A stretch of DNA of 64,000 nt from Chryseobacterium viscerum (GCF_025949665.1 NZ_JAPDFT010000001.1:2852001-2916000); one strand, 5' to 3'. Positions 34,335 to 43,517 are shown, counted from the first letter of the stretch. Translations and numbers: made by a program. Notes: generated from the letters alone by a model not told the origin.

Positions 34335-35573
34335 ATGAAAAAAGTAATAATAACATTAATAATATTCCAATTATTTTCTTGTCAAAAGAAAGAACAGACA
34401 ATAATTGATAATTCAAAAAATATAACTATGGAAACACCCCAATGCCTTCAATCTCAACTTCAGGCGGGTTTCTCAGCAGAAAAAAGTGAGACAGACTATC
34501 CTAATTATAATTATAACGAAACTGATCTTGATTGCTCTATACCTATATTAGAATCTGAATTATCCAAAAAAGGCTATAAGTCTCCATCTACAGAAGAGTT
34601 TATTAAAAAAGTATTTGATATTTTCAACCGAAAGATTGATTATGATATGGCTACTAAATATGTTTATTTAGATGGCAATAATCTTTGTAACAAGTCAATT
34701 ACCTATAATAGAAACTCAGATGATGAAATGACTCCTAAATCTTATTATATAGTTAAAAATAATAAATTTATCACTGAATTATTTGCTATTCCTGAAATTA
34801 CAGATTATTCAAAAGTATTTCCTGAATCTAAAAATTTTGAAGACAATGTTAAAAAAATCCAAAATGAGGTAAGCATTACAAAATGGAATGAAGATAAAAA
34901 TTTAACACAAAAACGTTTCGAAAATATAAATAAAATAGCAGCTCGCAATAAATATCTATTTAATGATAGTAAGTCTGATTTAGCCTGGTTACTAGCACAT
35001 GACAAAAACTTCTTAACACAATTGGTTACTACTTTTGGATATGATAAAGAAGAAAAAATAAATAAACAGGTTATAGAGGATTTATACAAATCATATACAG
35101 AATCAGGGCAACTTTGGCAGGCAGTAAAACTAGGTGAAATATTTTTCACTAAAGATTGCCAAGGAAAATTAAAGATTCAGGAGGGTTTATTAAGCTATGT
35201 TTTTAACAACACCAATGAGAACGATGACAGATTGATATATGCATTGAGCAATTACCTAAATTATTTATTCAAAGATGACAAAGATGGTATTTTTAATGAA
35301 GCACCGTCTAAAAAATTCAGTGTTGAAGAAAAAGCAAAAATAATAGCTTATGTAGCAAATATAGAAAGTCCTGCATTTTATAAATATAAACCTTTAAACA
35401 GTAGTCGTGCTTGGCAAAAGGCAGGAACTTCGTTCTACAATATAACAGGTGCACATCCAGAAATATTAAAGATTATTGAACAAAATAATTATTATGGATT
35501 AACCCCTTTAAAAAATGTTGTTGAAAATGGACAGTTAGAAGATGAAGCCTCACTGTCTCCCCAAGGAGGTTAG
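34335..35573 (+). CDS. immunity-candidate lipoprotein, long paralogue 1
   Basis: A 412-aa lipoprotein (MKKVIITLIIFQLFSCQKKE, lipobox Cys16). The C-terminal two thirds are largely helical. It is homologous to the 36875-38026 product: shared ARNKYLFN(D/N)SK(S/G)DLAWLL, TFGYDKEEKIN-like and the closing N(Y/H)YG/NYFGxxxLKxxxExGxLxxExxxSPQ. The gene starts five bases after the effector stop, so it is translated with it. Position, export and duplication support an anti-toxin role in the periplasm; no immunity family is recognised. Confidence 0.75.
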   Translation: MKKVIITLIIFQLFSCQKKEQTIIDNSKNITMETPQCLQSQLQAGFSAEKSETDYPNYNYNETDLDCSIPILESELSKKGYKSPSTEEFIKKVFDIFNRKIDYDMATKYVYLDGNNLCNKSITYNRNSDDEMTPKSYYIVKNNKFITELFAIPEITDYSKVFPESKNFEDNVKKIQNEVSITKWNEDKNLTQKRFENINKIAARNKYLFNDSKSDLAWLLAHDKNFLTQLVTTFGYDKEEKINKQVIEDLYKSYTESGQLWQAVKLGEIFFTKDCQGKLKIQEGLLSYVFNNTNENDDRLIYALSNYLNYLFKDDKDGIFNEAPSKKFSVEEKAKIIAYVANIESPAFYKYKPLNSSRAWQKAGTSFYNITGAHPEILKIIEQNNYYGLTPLKNVVENGQLEDEASLSPQGG

Positions 35574-35623
35574 TAATTCTTCTTTATTTACAGATATTAG
35601 ATTTTAAGTAATTACTCAGGCAT

Positions 35624-36861
35624 ATGAATAAATTACTCTTATTAATACTAGCTATATTAATATCATGCAAAAGCCCTTCACAAGAGGGAAATAAAAACAT
35701 TAATGTTGCAAATCTTGAGCAGTCATTTTCAAATAAAAAGGAAAAGGAGTTCTTAGAAAATTTTCCAAAGGATTTTCAAACCTTTAAAAATACATTTGGT
35801 TGGAACGATGAAAAAGATTCAGCTGAAATTCTTTATAACCATGCCAATTCTTATATTGATTACTGGTTTTCTTTAATTCAAAAACCTCAATATAAAAAAT
35901 ATGAAAATTCAATAATAGAAATTTCAAAAAATGGAAAATGGGAAGCTGATGCTGTTAATTATTTTAAAATAAAGTCAATAGAATACATTAAAAGAAATAA
36001 CAAATATGATCTAATCAACTCTTTATCAAAGAATGATGCAAAATCAGTTTTAACATTTTTGTTTGATTCTCCTCATCCAAAACCAGATGATACATTATTA
36101 GCCAACTTAACAGTTGAAAAACAAAACTTGGCAAAAGAATTATTATCCACGGATACTTCAAATGAAACTAAAAGGGGCTCATTTGAAACCTATGTTAACA
36201 ATGAAGATTATTTCATAAAAACCTTTGATGTCAACAAAGATGGCATCTCTGACAAAATTGTAAGTAACAAACCTTATCAAGGAGAAAATTTATTTATCTT
36301 TTTGGGGCTAAGCAAGGTAAATATACATTAGCACTGGAAACAAGAAACTTTTCTGAGGATGGAGGTAATATTATTAATGATATCATTCCAATCTCTGGAA
36401 ATAAAGGATTCACAATAAAAACATCCTTCCCTGACCGCGGATATTATGAAAAAGAATATAATATTATCTTGGATAATAACACATGGCTTCTTAAAAATAT
36501 TATCTATAAAACAATGTCAGATATTTCTCAGGATGCAGTAAAATATATTTGCGATGTTCCCCAAAATATTGATATCCAGAAATCCGGATGGACTGATAAG
36601 ATAGTATCCATTCCTGAAGAAAATGTAAGAGCCAAAAAATGTAGAGTAGAGAAAAGCCAGAATAAAACAGCCTTTTACATTCAGGATAGTGATGGTTTTA
36701 CCAATCTAAGAAAGGAAAAAAACTCTTCTTCTCAAATCCTACAAAAGATAAACACAGGTGAACAGGTTGAGGTTTTGGACCAAAACGGAGATTGGTGGTT
36801 AGTGATTTCTAAAGAAGGTAAAAAAGGATATGTTCATAAAAGCAGGATAAAATCTGAATAA
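35624..36861 (+). pseudogene. SH3b lipoprotein gene broken by a frameshift
   Basis: Frame 1 (35624-36331) gives a lipoprotein start (LLILAILISCKSPSQ) and runs to FDVNKDGISDKIVSNKPYQ, then stops. The other frame continues directly as FFGAKQGKYTLALETRNFSED and ends in an SH3b domain (DGFTNLRKEKNSSSQILQKI ... GYVHKSRIKSE). Adding one T to the five-T run at 36299-36303 restores a single frame of about 412 codons. Either a pseudogene, a phase-variable tract, or a sequencing error. The SH3b tail may bind peptidoglycan. Confidence 0.85.
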
Positions 36862-36883
36862 ATAACTTAAACAAATGATGAAA
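36806..36883. repeat. 78-bp perfect direct repeat, copy 1
   Basis: From TTTCTAAAGAAGG in the SH3b tail through the stop codon, the intergenic gap and the first codons of the next lipoprotein gene, this block is identical to 39609-39686. Similarity at lower identity extends about 130 bases further upstream. Confidence 0.95.
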
Positions 36884-38026
36884 AACTGTTTAATTCTATT
36901 ATCACTTATATTCTTTTCATGTTCAGGTAAGCAGGAAGAGAAAATGGATGAAAGCACAAATAATAATAATATAGATTTAATAAAAAAACATATGAAGCTT
37001 CAAGAAAAAATTGAGCTTTCTGAAAATGACACAAATACATTAAATCAGTATAAGCTAACAGATAAAGATTTAGAATTAGGTGGAGAGTTAACCTTACAAA
37101 GATTAAAAGAAAATGGTTATCAAGTACCTGAAAACAGCTCTTTTTCAAAGCAAATTAAAGATATTTTTGAAACACAGGAAGATTGTTCATGTACCTCAGT
37201 AAAGGAGCATCAAAATTTCACTACGTATTTTGTCAATCCATCACAGGAACAAAATATCAAACAAACAGAATTTGATTACACATATGATCATATATATGTT
37301 TATCCAAATCTTAAAGTTTTGACTGATCTACCTCTTTTAAACGATATTGTGGAAATAAAGAATAATAATTTGAAAGTAAATTTAAATCAAAATATTATTG
37401 CTAGAAACAAATATTTGTTTAACAACAGTAAAGGAGACTTAGCTTGGTTATTAGTTAATGACAAAGATTTTTTAAAGATATTACTTGTAAATTTTGGCTT
37501 TGATAAAGAAGAAAAAATAAATGAAATAATTCTAAATGATCTATTTCAAGAATATTCCAAAGAAACGCCAGAATCCTCTCAAAAAATAGGAAATATTTTA
37601 TTTGTAAAAAATTGTGAAGGAAAACTAAGTATTAGAAAAAATTTACTTAAGTATATAGAAAAAAACACAACTAAAAATAATGATAAATATATCTCTGCAT
37701 TATCAAATTATGTAATTGATATACTTTATAATGATAGTTTAAAATCTCCATTTTCACCAGACGAGAAAGCTGAGATTGTAGCAAATATTTCCAATATAGA
37801 AATCCCTGCATTCAATCAATATAAAGGTTTAAGTACAGATTCTTGGAACTCGCAAGCTACTACACTATTCTACCTTCAAAATAAAAACACAATGAATCAC
37901 CCCGAAGTACTAGATATTTTAAAAAAACACAACTATTTTGGTTATCCATATTTAAAAAAATATATTGAAGGTGGAGATCTACAAAACGAGAGTACAATTT
38001 CGCCCCAGGATGATGATTATCAATAA
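36875..38026 (+). CDS. immunity-candidate lipoprotein, long paralogue 2
   Basis: A 383-aa lipoprotein (MMKNCLILLSLIFFSCSGKQ; lipobox Cys16). Clearly paralogous to the 34335-35573 product over its whole mature region, with RLKENGYQVPENSSFSKQI, IIARNKYLFNNSKGDLAWLL, NFGFDKEEKINE and a similar C terminus (HNYFGYPYLKKYIEGGDLQNE), but with roughly half of positions changed. Codon use is very AT-rich. Its start lies in the 78-bp repeat. A second immunity version, perhaps for another toxin tip, is the simplest reading. Confidence 0.72.
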   Translation: MMKNCLILLSLIFFSCSGKQEEKMDESTNNNNIDLIKKHMKLQEKIELSENDTNTLNQYKLTDKDLELGGELTLQRLKENGYQVPENSSFSKQIKDIFETQEDCSCTSVKEHQNFTTYFVNPSQEQNIKQTEFDYTYDHIYVYPNLKVLTDLPLLNDIVEIKNNNLKVNLNQNIIARNKYLFNNSKGDLAWLLVNDKDFLKILLVNFGFDKEEKINEIILNDLFQEYSKETPESSQKIGNILFVKNCEGKLSIRKNLLKYIEKNTTKNNDKYISALSNYVIDILYNDSLKSPFSPDEKAEIVANISNIEIPAFNQYKGLSTDSWNSQATTLFYLQNKNTMNHPEVLDILKKHNYFGYPYLKKYIEGGDLQNESTISPQDDDYQ

Positions 38027-38067
38027 ATCGCCATTAATATAAACTAGTTCATAAAAATATACATCTT

Positions 38068-38469
38068 GATAAAAACATTTTATTTTGCTATCACTCATAT
38101 TTCTATTATACTCATGTGAACAGAAGAGAGAATAAAAAAAGGATAATCTTTGAACCTGATTTACAGAAAATATTTCGTCATCAAAACAATAGATTTCAAT
38201 CCCAACAGAAGAATATTTTGCAACCAACGAGAACTTAAATGATTATGGAGTTTCATTGAAAATTGAGAAAGATTCTATTATCTATACAGAATCTGGAAAT
38301 ATGGGGGAAATATATAATCAATAACCTGTTTAAAAAAGATAAGACTGTTGATGCAGATAAACCACTTTATTTTGTTATTCTTCAATATGACAAAGGTAAA
38401 TTATTGTTTGAGAGTGAGTACACAGAAAAAAGATATGGATTAAAAAATGTAATATTAAAAAAAAAATAA
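38068..38469 (+). pseudogene. decayed lipoprotein gene
   Basis: Fragments of one former gene lie in different frames: a lipoprotein signal with lipobox (ILLSLIFLLYSCEQKRE, then stop), a middle part reading EEYFATNENLNDYGVSLKIE, and an end part DADKPLYFVILQYDKGKLLF ... ending at 38469. Several stops and frame changes separate them, and the start ATG is lost. The open 68-codon frame at 38263 is only the last fragment. Confidence 0.75.
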
Positions 38470-38536
38470 TTATTACAATTTGATTCAGGATAGAACTTCT
38501 GCAATTTATTGCTGGATTCTAAAATAAACACAAATA

Positions 38537-39664
38537 ATGAAAAACATTTCTTTAGCTCTTTTGTATTCATTTCTACTTTCTTGCACTGGACAAGAAAGTA
38601 AACTTCAATTGCGTAATAGCAAAGATATAATTTCATTAAGAGATAATATTACAGATGAAGGAGACGGCACAAAATCAAACTATGATGACCTGTCTCCTGA
38701 ATTTATCAATAAAGCGAAAAAAGTATTAGAGCAAAGAAAATTTCAATTTCCTGATCAAAATACCTTTAATCAAAAAATTTTGGATGTATTTTCTTTCAAT
38801 TTAAAAGATTATAAAAATTCCATAATTGCTTTACGTCCGGCAATGTTTCCAGAGGTAGCTATTAAAGAAAATAAATTTATTTTCGTTCAGGATGCCGGTG
38901 CTGACGAACCAGAATTTATAAATTCTGACTTATTATACCACTTTAATTCTTACGTATTTTATAATACTCCTATATCTTATGTTTGGTTGCAAACAAATAA
39001 TTCAAATCTATTATACGATTTAGTTGTTTACTACGGATACAATAAGGATAAAAAACTTGTAGAATCAGTGTTTAAAAAATTTGATTTTAATAGCCTTTTC
39101 GATATGGAGCAGTTAATTTTTATAGATTCCGGCGGCTATAAAAAGTTGAAAAAACAAATATTTGACGACATAGAAACCATTATTTACAAAGGTAAAGTTG
39201 AAGACTTTTCTTATGCTAAAGAGGGTAATGGTTATTTAAGAATAGGTGATATTATAAGTAAAATATCATCATCTCCACAAGAATATTTTGAACCTGAAAA
39301 AACAATTTCTTACTTATTTGAGAGAGAATTAAGAGTAGGAATACAAGGCGATATTGAAAGCTATTTAAACAAAAATCCAAAATATAAATCAAATCTTGAA
39401 AAAAATAATTATTATGATTTACCTACTTTAAAAAATTATGTAAAATTTATCTACCAAAAAGAAAACAATACCAATTTTGTTATTCAAGATTCTGACGGTT
39501 ATACTAATTTAAGAAAGGATAGAAATTCTTCTTCTCAAATCTTACAAAAGATCAACACAGGTGAACAAGTTCAAGTTTTAGATCAAAACGGAGATTGGTG
39601 GTTGGTAGTTTCTAAAGAAGGTAAAAAAGGATATGTTCATAAAAGCAGGATAAAATCTGAATAA
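38537..39664 (+). CDS. immunity-candidate lipoprotein with SH3b tail
   Basis: A 375-aa lipoprotein (ISLALLYSFLLSCTGQE; lipobox Cys16). The N-terminal part is a shorter, diverged relative of the two long paralogues (KAKKVLEQRKFQFPDQNTFNQKILDVF; later NNYYDLPTLKNYVK). Residues about 310-375 are an SH3b domain almost identical to that of the broken gene at 35624-36861 (DGYTNLRKDRNSSSQILQKI). It appears to be a fusion of a paralogue body with the duplicated SH3b tail. Confidence 0.75.
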   Translation: MKNISLALLYSFLLSCTGQESKLQLRNSKDIISLRDNITDEGDGTKSNYDDLSPEFINKAKKVLEQRKFQFPDQNTFNQKILDVFSFNLKDYKNSIIALRPAMFPEVAIKENKFIFVQDAGADEPEFINSDLLYHFNSYVFYNTPISYVWLQTNNSNLLYDLVVYYGYNKDKKLVESVFKKFDFNSLFDMEQLIFIDSGGYKKLKKQIFDDIETIIYKGKVEDFSYAKEGNGYLRIGDIISKISSSPQEYFEPEKTISYLFERELRVGIQGDIESYLNKNPKYKSNLEKNNYYDLPTLKNYVKFIYQKENNTNFVIQDSDGYTNLRKDRNSSSQILQKINTGEQVQVLDQNGDWWLVVSKEGKKGYVHKSRIKSE

Positions 39665-39686
39665 ATAACTTAAACAAATGATGAAA
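39609..39686. repeat. 78-bp perfect direct repeat, copy 2
   Basis: Identical to 36806-36883. Recombination between the copies would delete or amplify the 2.8-kb unit carrying paralogue 2, the decayed gene and most of the 38537 gene. Confidence 0.95.
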
Positions 39687-40148
39687 TTTTTTTTAATCCC
39701 CTTAATATTTTCATCCTTCGTCTTTTGGAGTTGTAAAGAAAGGAATGAGAAGGATTGGAAAAATGCTCAAAAAGAACAAAACTCAACCTTGACTGAAGAT
39801 CAATTTCAACCCGAAATAAAAACAAAGGCAAATTTGAATAAAAACGTAATAGATTTTAAAGGTTCTTATAACATTTGCAAAACAAATTTGAGAAACGATT
39901 CTATTAAATCCGAAATCTGTTATGAAATAACAATTATAGCAGGTTTAGCCTCTATAGACGCCAATACATCATTATGTAAGGGAAATTATAAAATTAATCA
40001 GTTTCAAAATAATGAAATTAATTTAATAAATGTAAATGATGGCAACTGCCATTTTAAAATAAAAAAAGAAAACAATACATATTTTATCAAAGGTATTGGA
40101 GATGAAATTACATCTAATGAATGGATAGAATTAGATAAAACTAAATAA
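39678..40148 (+). CDS. small lipoprotein, 156 aa
   Basis: Lipoprotein signal FLIPLIFSSFVFWSCKERN (Cys19), then a linker and a beta-rich domain with three cysteines and the closing phrase FKIKKENNTYFIKGIGDE. I do not recognise it. It starts 13 bases after the SH3b lipoprotein and its first codons come from the 78-bp repeat. It is last gene of the AT-rich island. The 110 bases to the tyrA promoter show nothing. Confidence 0.7.
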   Translation: MMKFFLIPLIFSSFVFWSCKERNEKDWKNAQKEQNSTLTEDQFQPEIKTKANLNKNVIDFKGSYNICKTNLRNDSIKSEICYEITIIAGLASIDANTSLCKGNYKINQFQNNEINLINVNDGNCHFKIKKENNTYFIKGIGDEITSNEWIELDKTK

Positions 40149-40223
40149 TATCTATAAAGTAAAACCTAAAAATCCCCCCTACGCCACCAATTCATCCCAT
40201 CTATATATAATTTAGAAAAGAAA

Positions 40224-40256
40224 TTTCGTTTCATTTGAAAAATATTTTTACCTTTG
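40224..40256 (+). promoter_or_regulatory. tyrA leader promoter (Bacteroidetes type)
   Basis: TACCTTTG at 40249-40256 matches TAnnTTTG. A TTTCG at 40224-40228 about 20 bases upstream is the probable -33 box. The start point should fall at about 40261, the first base of the leader peptide. Confidence 0.72.
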
Positions 40257-40260
40257 CTAC

Positions 40261-40317
40261 GTGAATTTTAACAACGGAACATATTATTATAGAATTTTTA
40301 CCTCAGCTCTGGGATAG
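40261..40317 (+). CDS. tyrA leader peptide (Phe/Tyr-rich)
   Basis: An 18-codon ORF starting with GTG, reading (M)NFNNGTYYYRIFTSALG and ending TAG. Three consecutive Tyr codons and two Phe codons precede a terminator, directly before prephenate dehydrogenase, which makes tyrosine. This is the expected arrangement of a ribosome-mediated attenuator sensing charged tRNA-Tyr. The GTG lies four bases after the promoter TTTG, so the message is probably leaderless. Confidence 0.85.
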   Translation: MNFNNGTYYYRIFTSALG

Positions 40318-40340
40318 GGATTCTTATGAATATAATTTAA

Positions 40341-40368
40341 AACCTCGTCCTAGGGACGAGGTTTTTTT
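40341..40368 (+). terminator. tyrA attenuator terminator
   Basis: A 10-bp perfect stem (40341-40350 with 40354-40363), TAG loop, T-run to 40368, 20 bases before the tyrA ATG. I could not identify a convincing competing antiterminator by eye; candidates around 40303-40320 pair only weakly. Confidence 0.88.
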
Positions 40369-40388
40369 ATTTTAAAAAATAGAGAAAG

Positions 40389-41231
40389 ATGAAAATAAGT
40401 ATTATTGGAGTAGGATTAATTGGTGGCTCGATGGCTTTGAAATTAAGGGAGAAAAACATCGCCAGCTTCATCTACGGAATCGATAACAATACACAGCATA
40501 TCAGTGATGCATTAGAGCTTAAGATTATTGATGCCGGAGTAGATCTTGAGCATGGAATTAAAAATTCGGATCTGATTATTCTTGCCATTCCTGTAGATGC
40601 TGCCAGAAAACTGTTGCCTTCTGTTCTTGATCTTGTGTCTGATCAGCAGACTGTAATGGATGCAGGTTCTACGAAAGCAGGGATTGTAAATGCTGTAAAA
40701 GACCATCCGAAACGCTCAAGGTTTGTCGCTTTCCACCCGATGTGGGGAACAGAAAATAACGGTCCTAAATCCGCTATTGCAGAAAGTTTCTCCGGAAAAG
40801 CTGGTGTAATCTGCAACAAAGAAGAATCCGCAGAAGATGCGTTGAACATTGTTGAACAAGTGGTTAACGCCCTTGATATGCACATGATCTATATGGATGC
40901 AGAAGATCATGATGTCCATACCGCTTATATTTCCCATATTTCACACATTACATCTTATGCCCTTGCTAACACAGTATTGGAAAAAGAACGTGAGGAGGAA
41001 ACTATTTTTCAGCTTGCTAGTTCCGGTTTTTCAAGCACGGTACGTCTTGCCAAGTCGCATCCTGAAATGTGGGTTCCTATTTTTAAACAAAACAAAGAAA
41101 ATGTGTTGGATGTTCTGAACGAACATATTTCCCAGCTCAGAAAATTCAAATCTGCCCTTGAAAAAGAGAATTATGAATACCTTGAAGAACTGATCACCAA
41201 CGCCAACAGAATCAGAGGAATTTTAAGGTAA
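40389..41231 (+). CDS. tyrA: prephenate dehydrogenase
   Basis: A 280-aa NAD(P)-dependent enzyme that converts prephenate to 4-hydroxyphenylpyruvate for tyrosine. The N-terminal Rossmann motif is GVGLIGGSMALKLREK. Further family motifs are LAIPVDAARKLLP, DAGSTKAGIVNAV, FHPMWGTENNGP and the active-site HTAYISHISHITSYALA. No chorismate mutase or ACT domain is attached. It stands alone behind the Phe/Tyr leader, so attenuation rather than feedback domains may control it. Confidence 0.93.
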   Translation: MKISIIGVGLIGGSMALKLREKNIASFIYGIDNNTQHISDALELKIIDAGVDLEHGIKNSDLIILAIPVDAARKLLPSVLDLVSDQQTVMDAGSTKAGIVNAVKDHPKRSRFVAFHPMWGTENNGPKSAIAESFSGKAGVICNKEESAEDALNIVEQVVNALDMHMIYMDAEDHDVHTAYISHISHITSYALANTVLEKEREEETIFQLASSGFSSTVRLAKSHPEMWVPIFKQNKENVLDVLNEHISQLRKFKSALEKENYEYLEELITNANRIRGILR

Positions 41232-41284
41232 GCAATTCCACACGATACTAAAAGCCCCACGGTTTTTACTTTTATTTTATTAAG

Positions 41285-41314
41285 AAACCCTTAGTCAGTA
41301 ATGTCTAAGGGTTT
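41285..41314. terminator. intrinsic terminator after tyrA
   Basis: A 10-bp stem (41285-41294 with 41305-41314), ten-base loop and T-rich tail, between converging tyrA and the serine dehydratase gene. Confidence 0.8.
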
Positions 41315-41339
41315 TATTTTTAAAACAATGTTATTTATA

Positions 41340-42758
41340 TTAACATTCAGGAACGTTTACGGCAATGGCTAGTCCACCTTCCGAAGTTTCTTTAAAACGG
41401 TCACTCATAGACTGAGCGGTTTCCCACATCGTAAGAATCACCTCATCCAATGTTACCTTTGCTTTGGTAGGATCACTTTCCAGTGCAATATTGGCTGCAG
41501 TAATCGCTTTCATAGCGCCCATTGTATTTCTTTCAATACATGGAATCTGCACCAGCCCTTTGATCGGGTCACAGGTTAATCCAAGGTGATGTTCCATTGC
41601 TATTTCCGCTGCCATCAATACCTGTCCTACACTTCCACCCAAAATCTCCGTAAGTCCGGCTGCTGCCATTGCGGAAGACACCCCGATTTCGGCCTGACAT
41701 CCTCCCATCGCTGCAGAAATAGTCGCATTTTTCTTGAATAATGTCCCGATTTCTCCTGCTACAAGCAAAAATCTTACAATATCATCTTCACTTGTGAAGG
41801 GTGTAAATGCCTGAGCATACATCAATACTGCCGGAATTACTCCACTTGCTCCATTGGTAGGTGCGGTAATAATTCTTCCGAAACTTGCATTTTCTTCATT
41901 CACTGCCAATGCAAAACACGCAATCCATTTGTTGATATTGGTGAAGTTCTCTTCAGCGTCTACCACCTGCTGGAACCACTCATCCTTATTCTTATAAATT
42001 TTATCTCCCAACAGCTTTCTGTTGATTCCTGCTGCTCTTCGGGAAACATTCAGTCCGCCTGGAAGAATTCCTTCCTTATTGACCCCTTTATAGATACATT
42101 CTTTAATCTGCTGCCAGATATAAAGCGCTTCCTGTCTCGTTTCTTCCTGAGTTCTCCAGCTTTCCTCATTCATGAAAATCAAATCTGAAATTTTATCAAA
42201 TCCCAGCTTTTCACAATATTTTGCAATATCCGAAGCCTTATGACAGGGATACAATGTACGTACACACTGCTTTTGAATTGAGTTTTTTTCCTGACTGGCA
42301 ATGAAACCACCTCCTACAGAATAAAAATCCTGCACCAACTCTGTCCCATCTTCGAAAACAGCTCTGAAGATCATTCCGTTCGGGTGAAAATCAAGGCTCT
42401 TTTTCATATTTAAAATCAAATGATGCCCGTAGATAAATGGAATAACTTTCTCACCTCCCAGATTAATGGTTTGAGTACTTTTGATATAATCTATTTTCTC
42501 ATCAATTTTTGAAGTATTGATCGTCTTAAAATCTTCTCCATTTAAACCAAGCATTCCTGCAATATCAGTTCCGTGCCCTATTCCCGTTTTTGCGAGTGAG
42601 CCAAAAAATTCAAGAAAAACCTCTTTAACTTCTTCGATTGATCTTTCTCTTTTTATAATCCTGATAAATGCAGCAGCTGCATTCCAAGGTCCCATCGTAT
42701 GCGAACTGGATGGGCCTATCCCTACTTTAATAATCTCAAAAACCGATATTGATTCCAT
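41340..42758 (-). CDS. sdaA: L-serine ammonia-lyase (iron-sulfur type)
   Basis: A 472-aa single-chain enzyme converting L-serine to pyruvate and ammonia. The beta domain is N-terminal (EIIKVGIGPSSSHTMGPWNAA), the alpha domain C-terminal with GASGVIPAVLMY, MGGCQAEIGVSSAMAAAGL and the cluster cysteines of LTCDPIKGLVQIPCIERN. It is monocistronic. The 180-base spacer to the divergent Crp gene holds no clear motif. Confidence 0.93.
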   Translation of the reverse strand: MESISVFEIIKVGIGPSSSHTMGPWNAAAAFIRIIKRERSIEEVKEVFLEFFGSLAKTGIGHGTDIAGMLGLNGEDFKTINTSKIDEKIDYIKSTQTINLGGEKVIPFIYGHHLILNMKKSLDFHPNGMIFRAVFEDGTELVQDFYSVGGGFIASQEKNSIQKQCVRTLYPCHKASDIAKYCEKLGFDKISDLIFMNEESWRTQEETRQEALYIWQQIKECIYKGVNKEGILPGGLNVSRRAAGINRKLLGDKIYKNKDEWFQQVVDAEENFTNINKWIACFALAVNEENASFGRIITAPTNGASGVIPAVLMYAQAFTPFTSEDDIVRFLLVAGEIGTLFKKNATISAAMGGCQAEIGVSSAMAAAGLTEILGGSVGQVLMAAEIAMEHHLGLTCDPIKGLVQIPCIERNTMGAMKAITAANIALESDPTKAKVTLDEVILTMWETAQSMSDRFKETSEGGLAIAVNVPEC

Positions 42759-42938
42759 AAATGATTCGTCATTTTCCTCAAAAACAAAGATACATGATAA
42801 ATCCTAATATATGCATAGCAAAATCCCAGATTTATTTGGTTTTGGTAGCCCATAAAATAAGTATTTTTGTAATTGAGCTGATCCTGTGAATTTCAATCAA
42901 ATATATCATTACACGGTTCTTTTTAATCATTTTTTTAA

Positions 42939-43517
42939 ATGGAAACATTAATTAAAAACATTTTACAACATGTCAAACTAAGTCCTGAAGAAATAGCTGC
43001 CTGTAAAGGTTTCTGGACAGAAAGAACATTGGAAAAAGGTGATTTTCTATTGAGAAACGGGGAAATCTGCCGCTATGACAGTTATATTATTTCGGGAGTC
43101 CTAAAAGCCTTTTGCATCAATGAAGAAAACGGAAATGAAGAAATCCTCTTTTTGGCTATTGATCATTGGTGGGCAACAGATATTGCCAGTTTTTCAAAAC
43201 AAAAACCTTCCATTTATAATATACAGGCGGTGGAAAAAACAAAGCTCTTACAGATCAGCCACCAGTCTTTTCAAAAAATGCTGAAGGACATTCCATCCTT
43301 GGAAAAATACTTCAGAATTATTCTGGAAGGCTATCTTGGAACCCTTGAAAAAAGAGTTGTATTCAATCACATGTACAAAGCCGAACAAAAGTATTATGAT
43401 TTCCTGGATACTTATCCTGATATTTCATCGAGAGTTCCTCAGTATCTGATTGCATCCTATTTGGGAGTTTCTGCAGAATTTATCAGCAGAATCCGGAAAA
43501 AAAATAAATCCTCTTGA
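42939..43517 (+). CDS. Crp/Fnr family transcriptional regulator
   Basis: A 192-aa protein with an N-terminal cyclic-nucleotide-binding-like beta roll (residues 20-110; EKGDFLLRNGEICRYDSYIISGVLKAFC) and a C-terminal winged helix (residues about 150-190; RVPQYLIASYLGVSAEFISRIRKK). No iron-sulfur cysteines as in Fnr and no clear cAMP phosphate cassette, so its signal is unknown. It is 60 bases upstream of the azoreductase gene on the same strand, which it may control. Confidence 0.87.
   Translation: METLIKNILQHVKLSPEEIAACKGFWTERTLEKGDFLLRNGEICRYDSYIISGVLKAFCINEENGNEEILFLAIDHWWATDIASFSKQKPSIYNIQAVEKTKLLQISHQSFQKMLKDIPSLEKYFRIILEGYLGTLEKRVVFNHMYKAEQKYYDFLDTYPDISSRVPQYLIASYLGVSAEFISRIRKKNKSS

Noticed and set aside
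38263..38469. 68-codon frame as a gene of its own
   Set aside because: It is the last fragment of a decayed lipoprotein gene whose other parts lie upstream in other frames.
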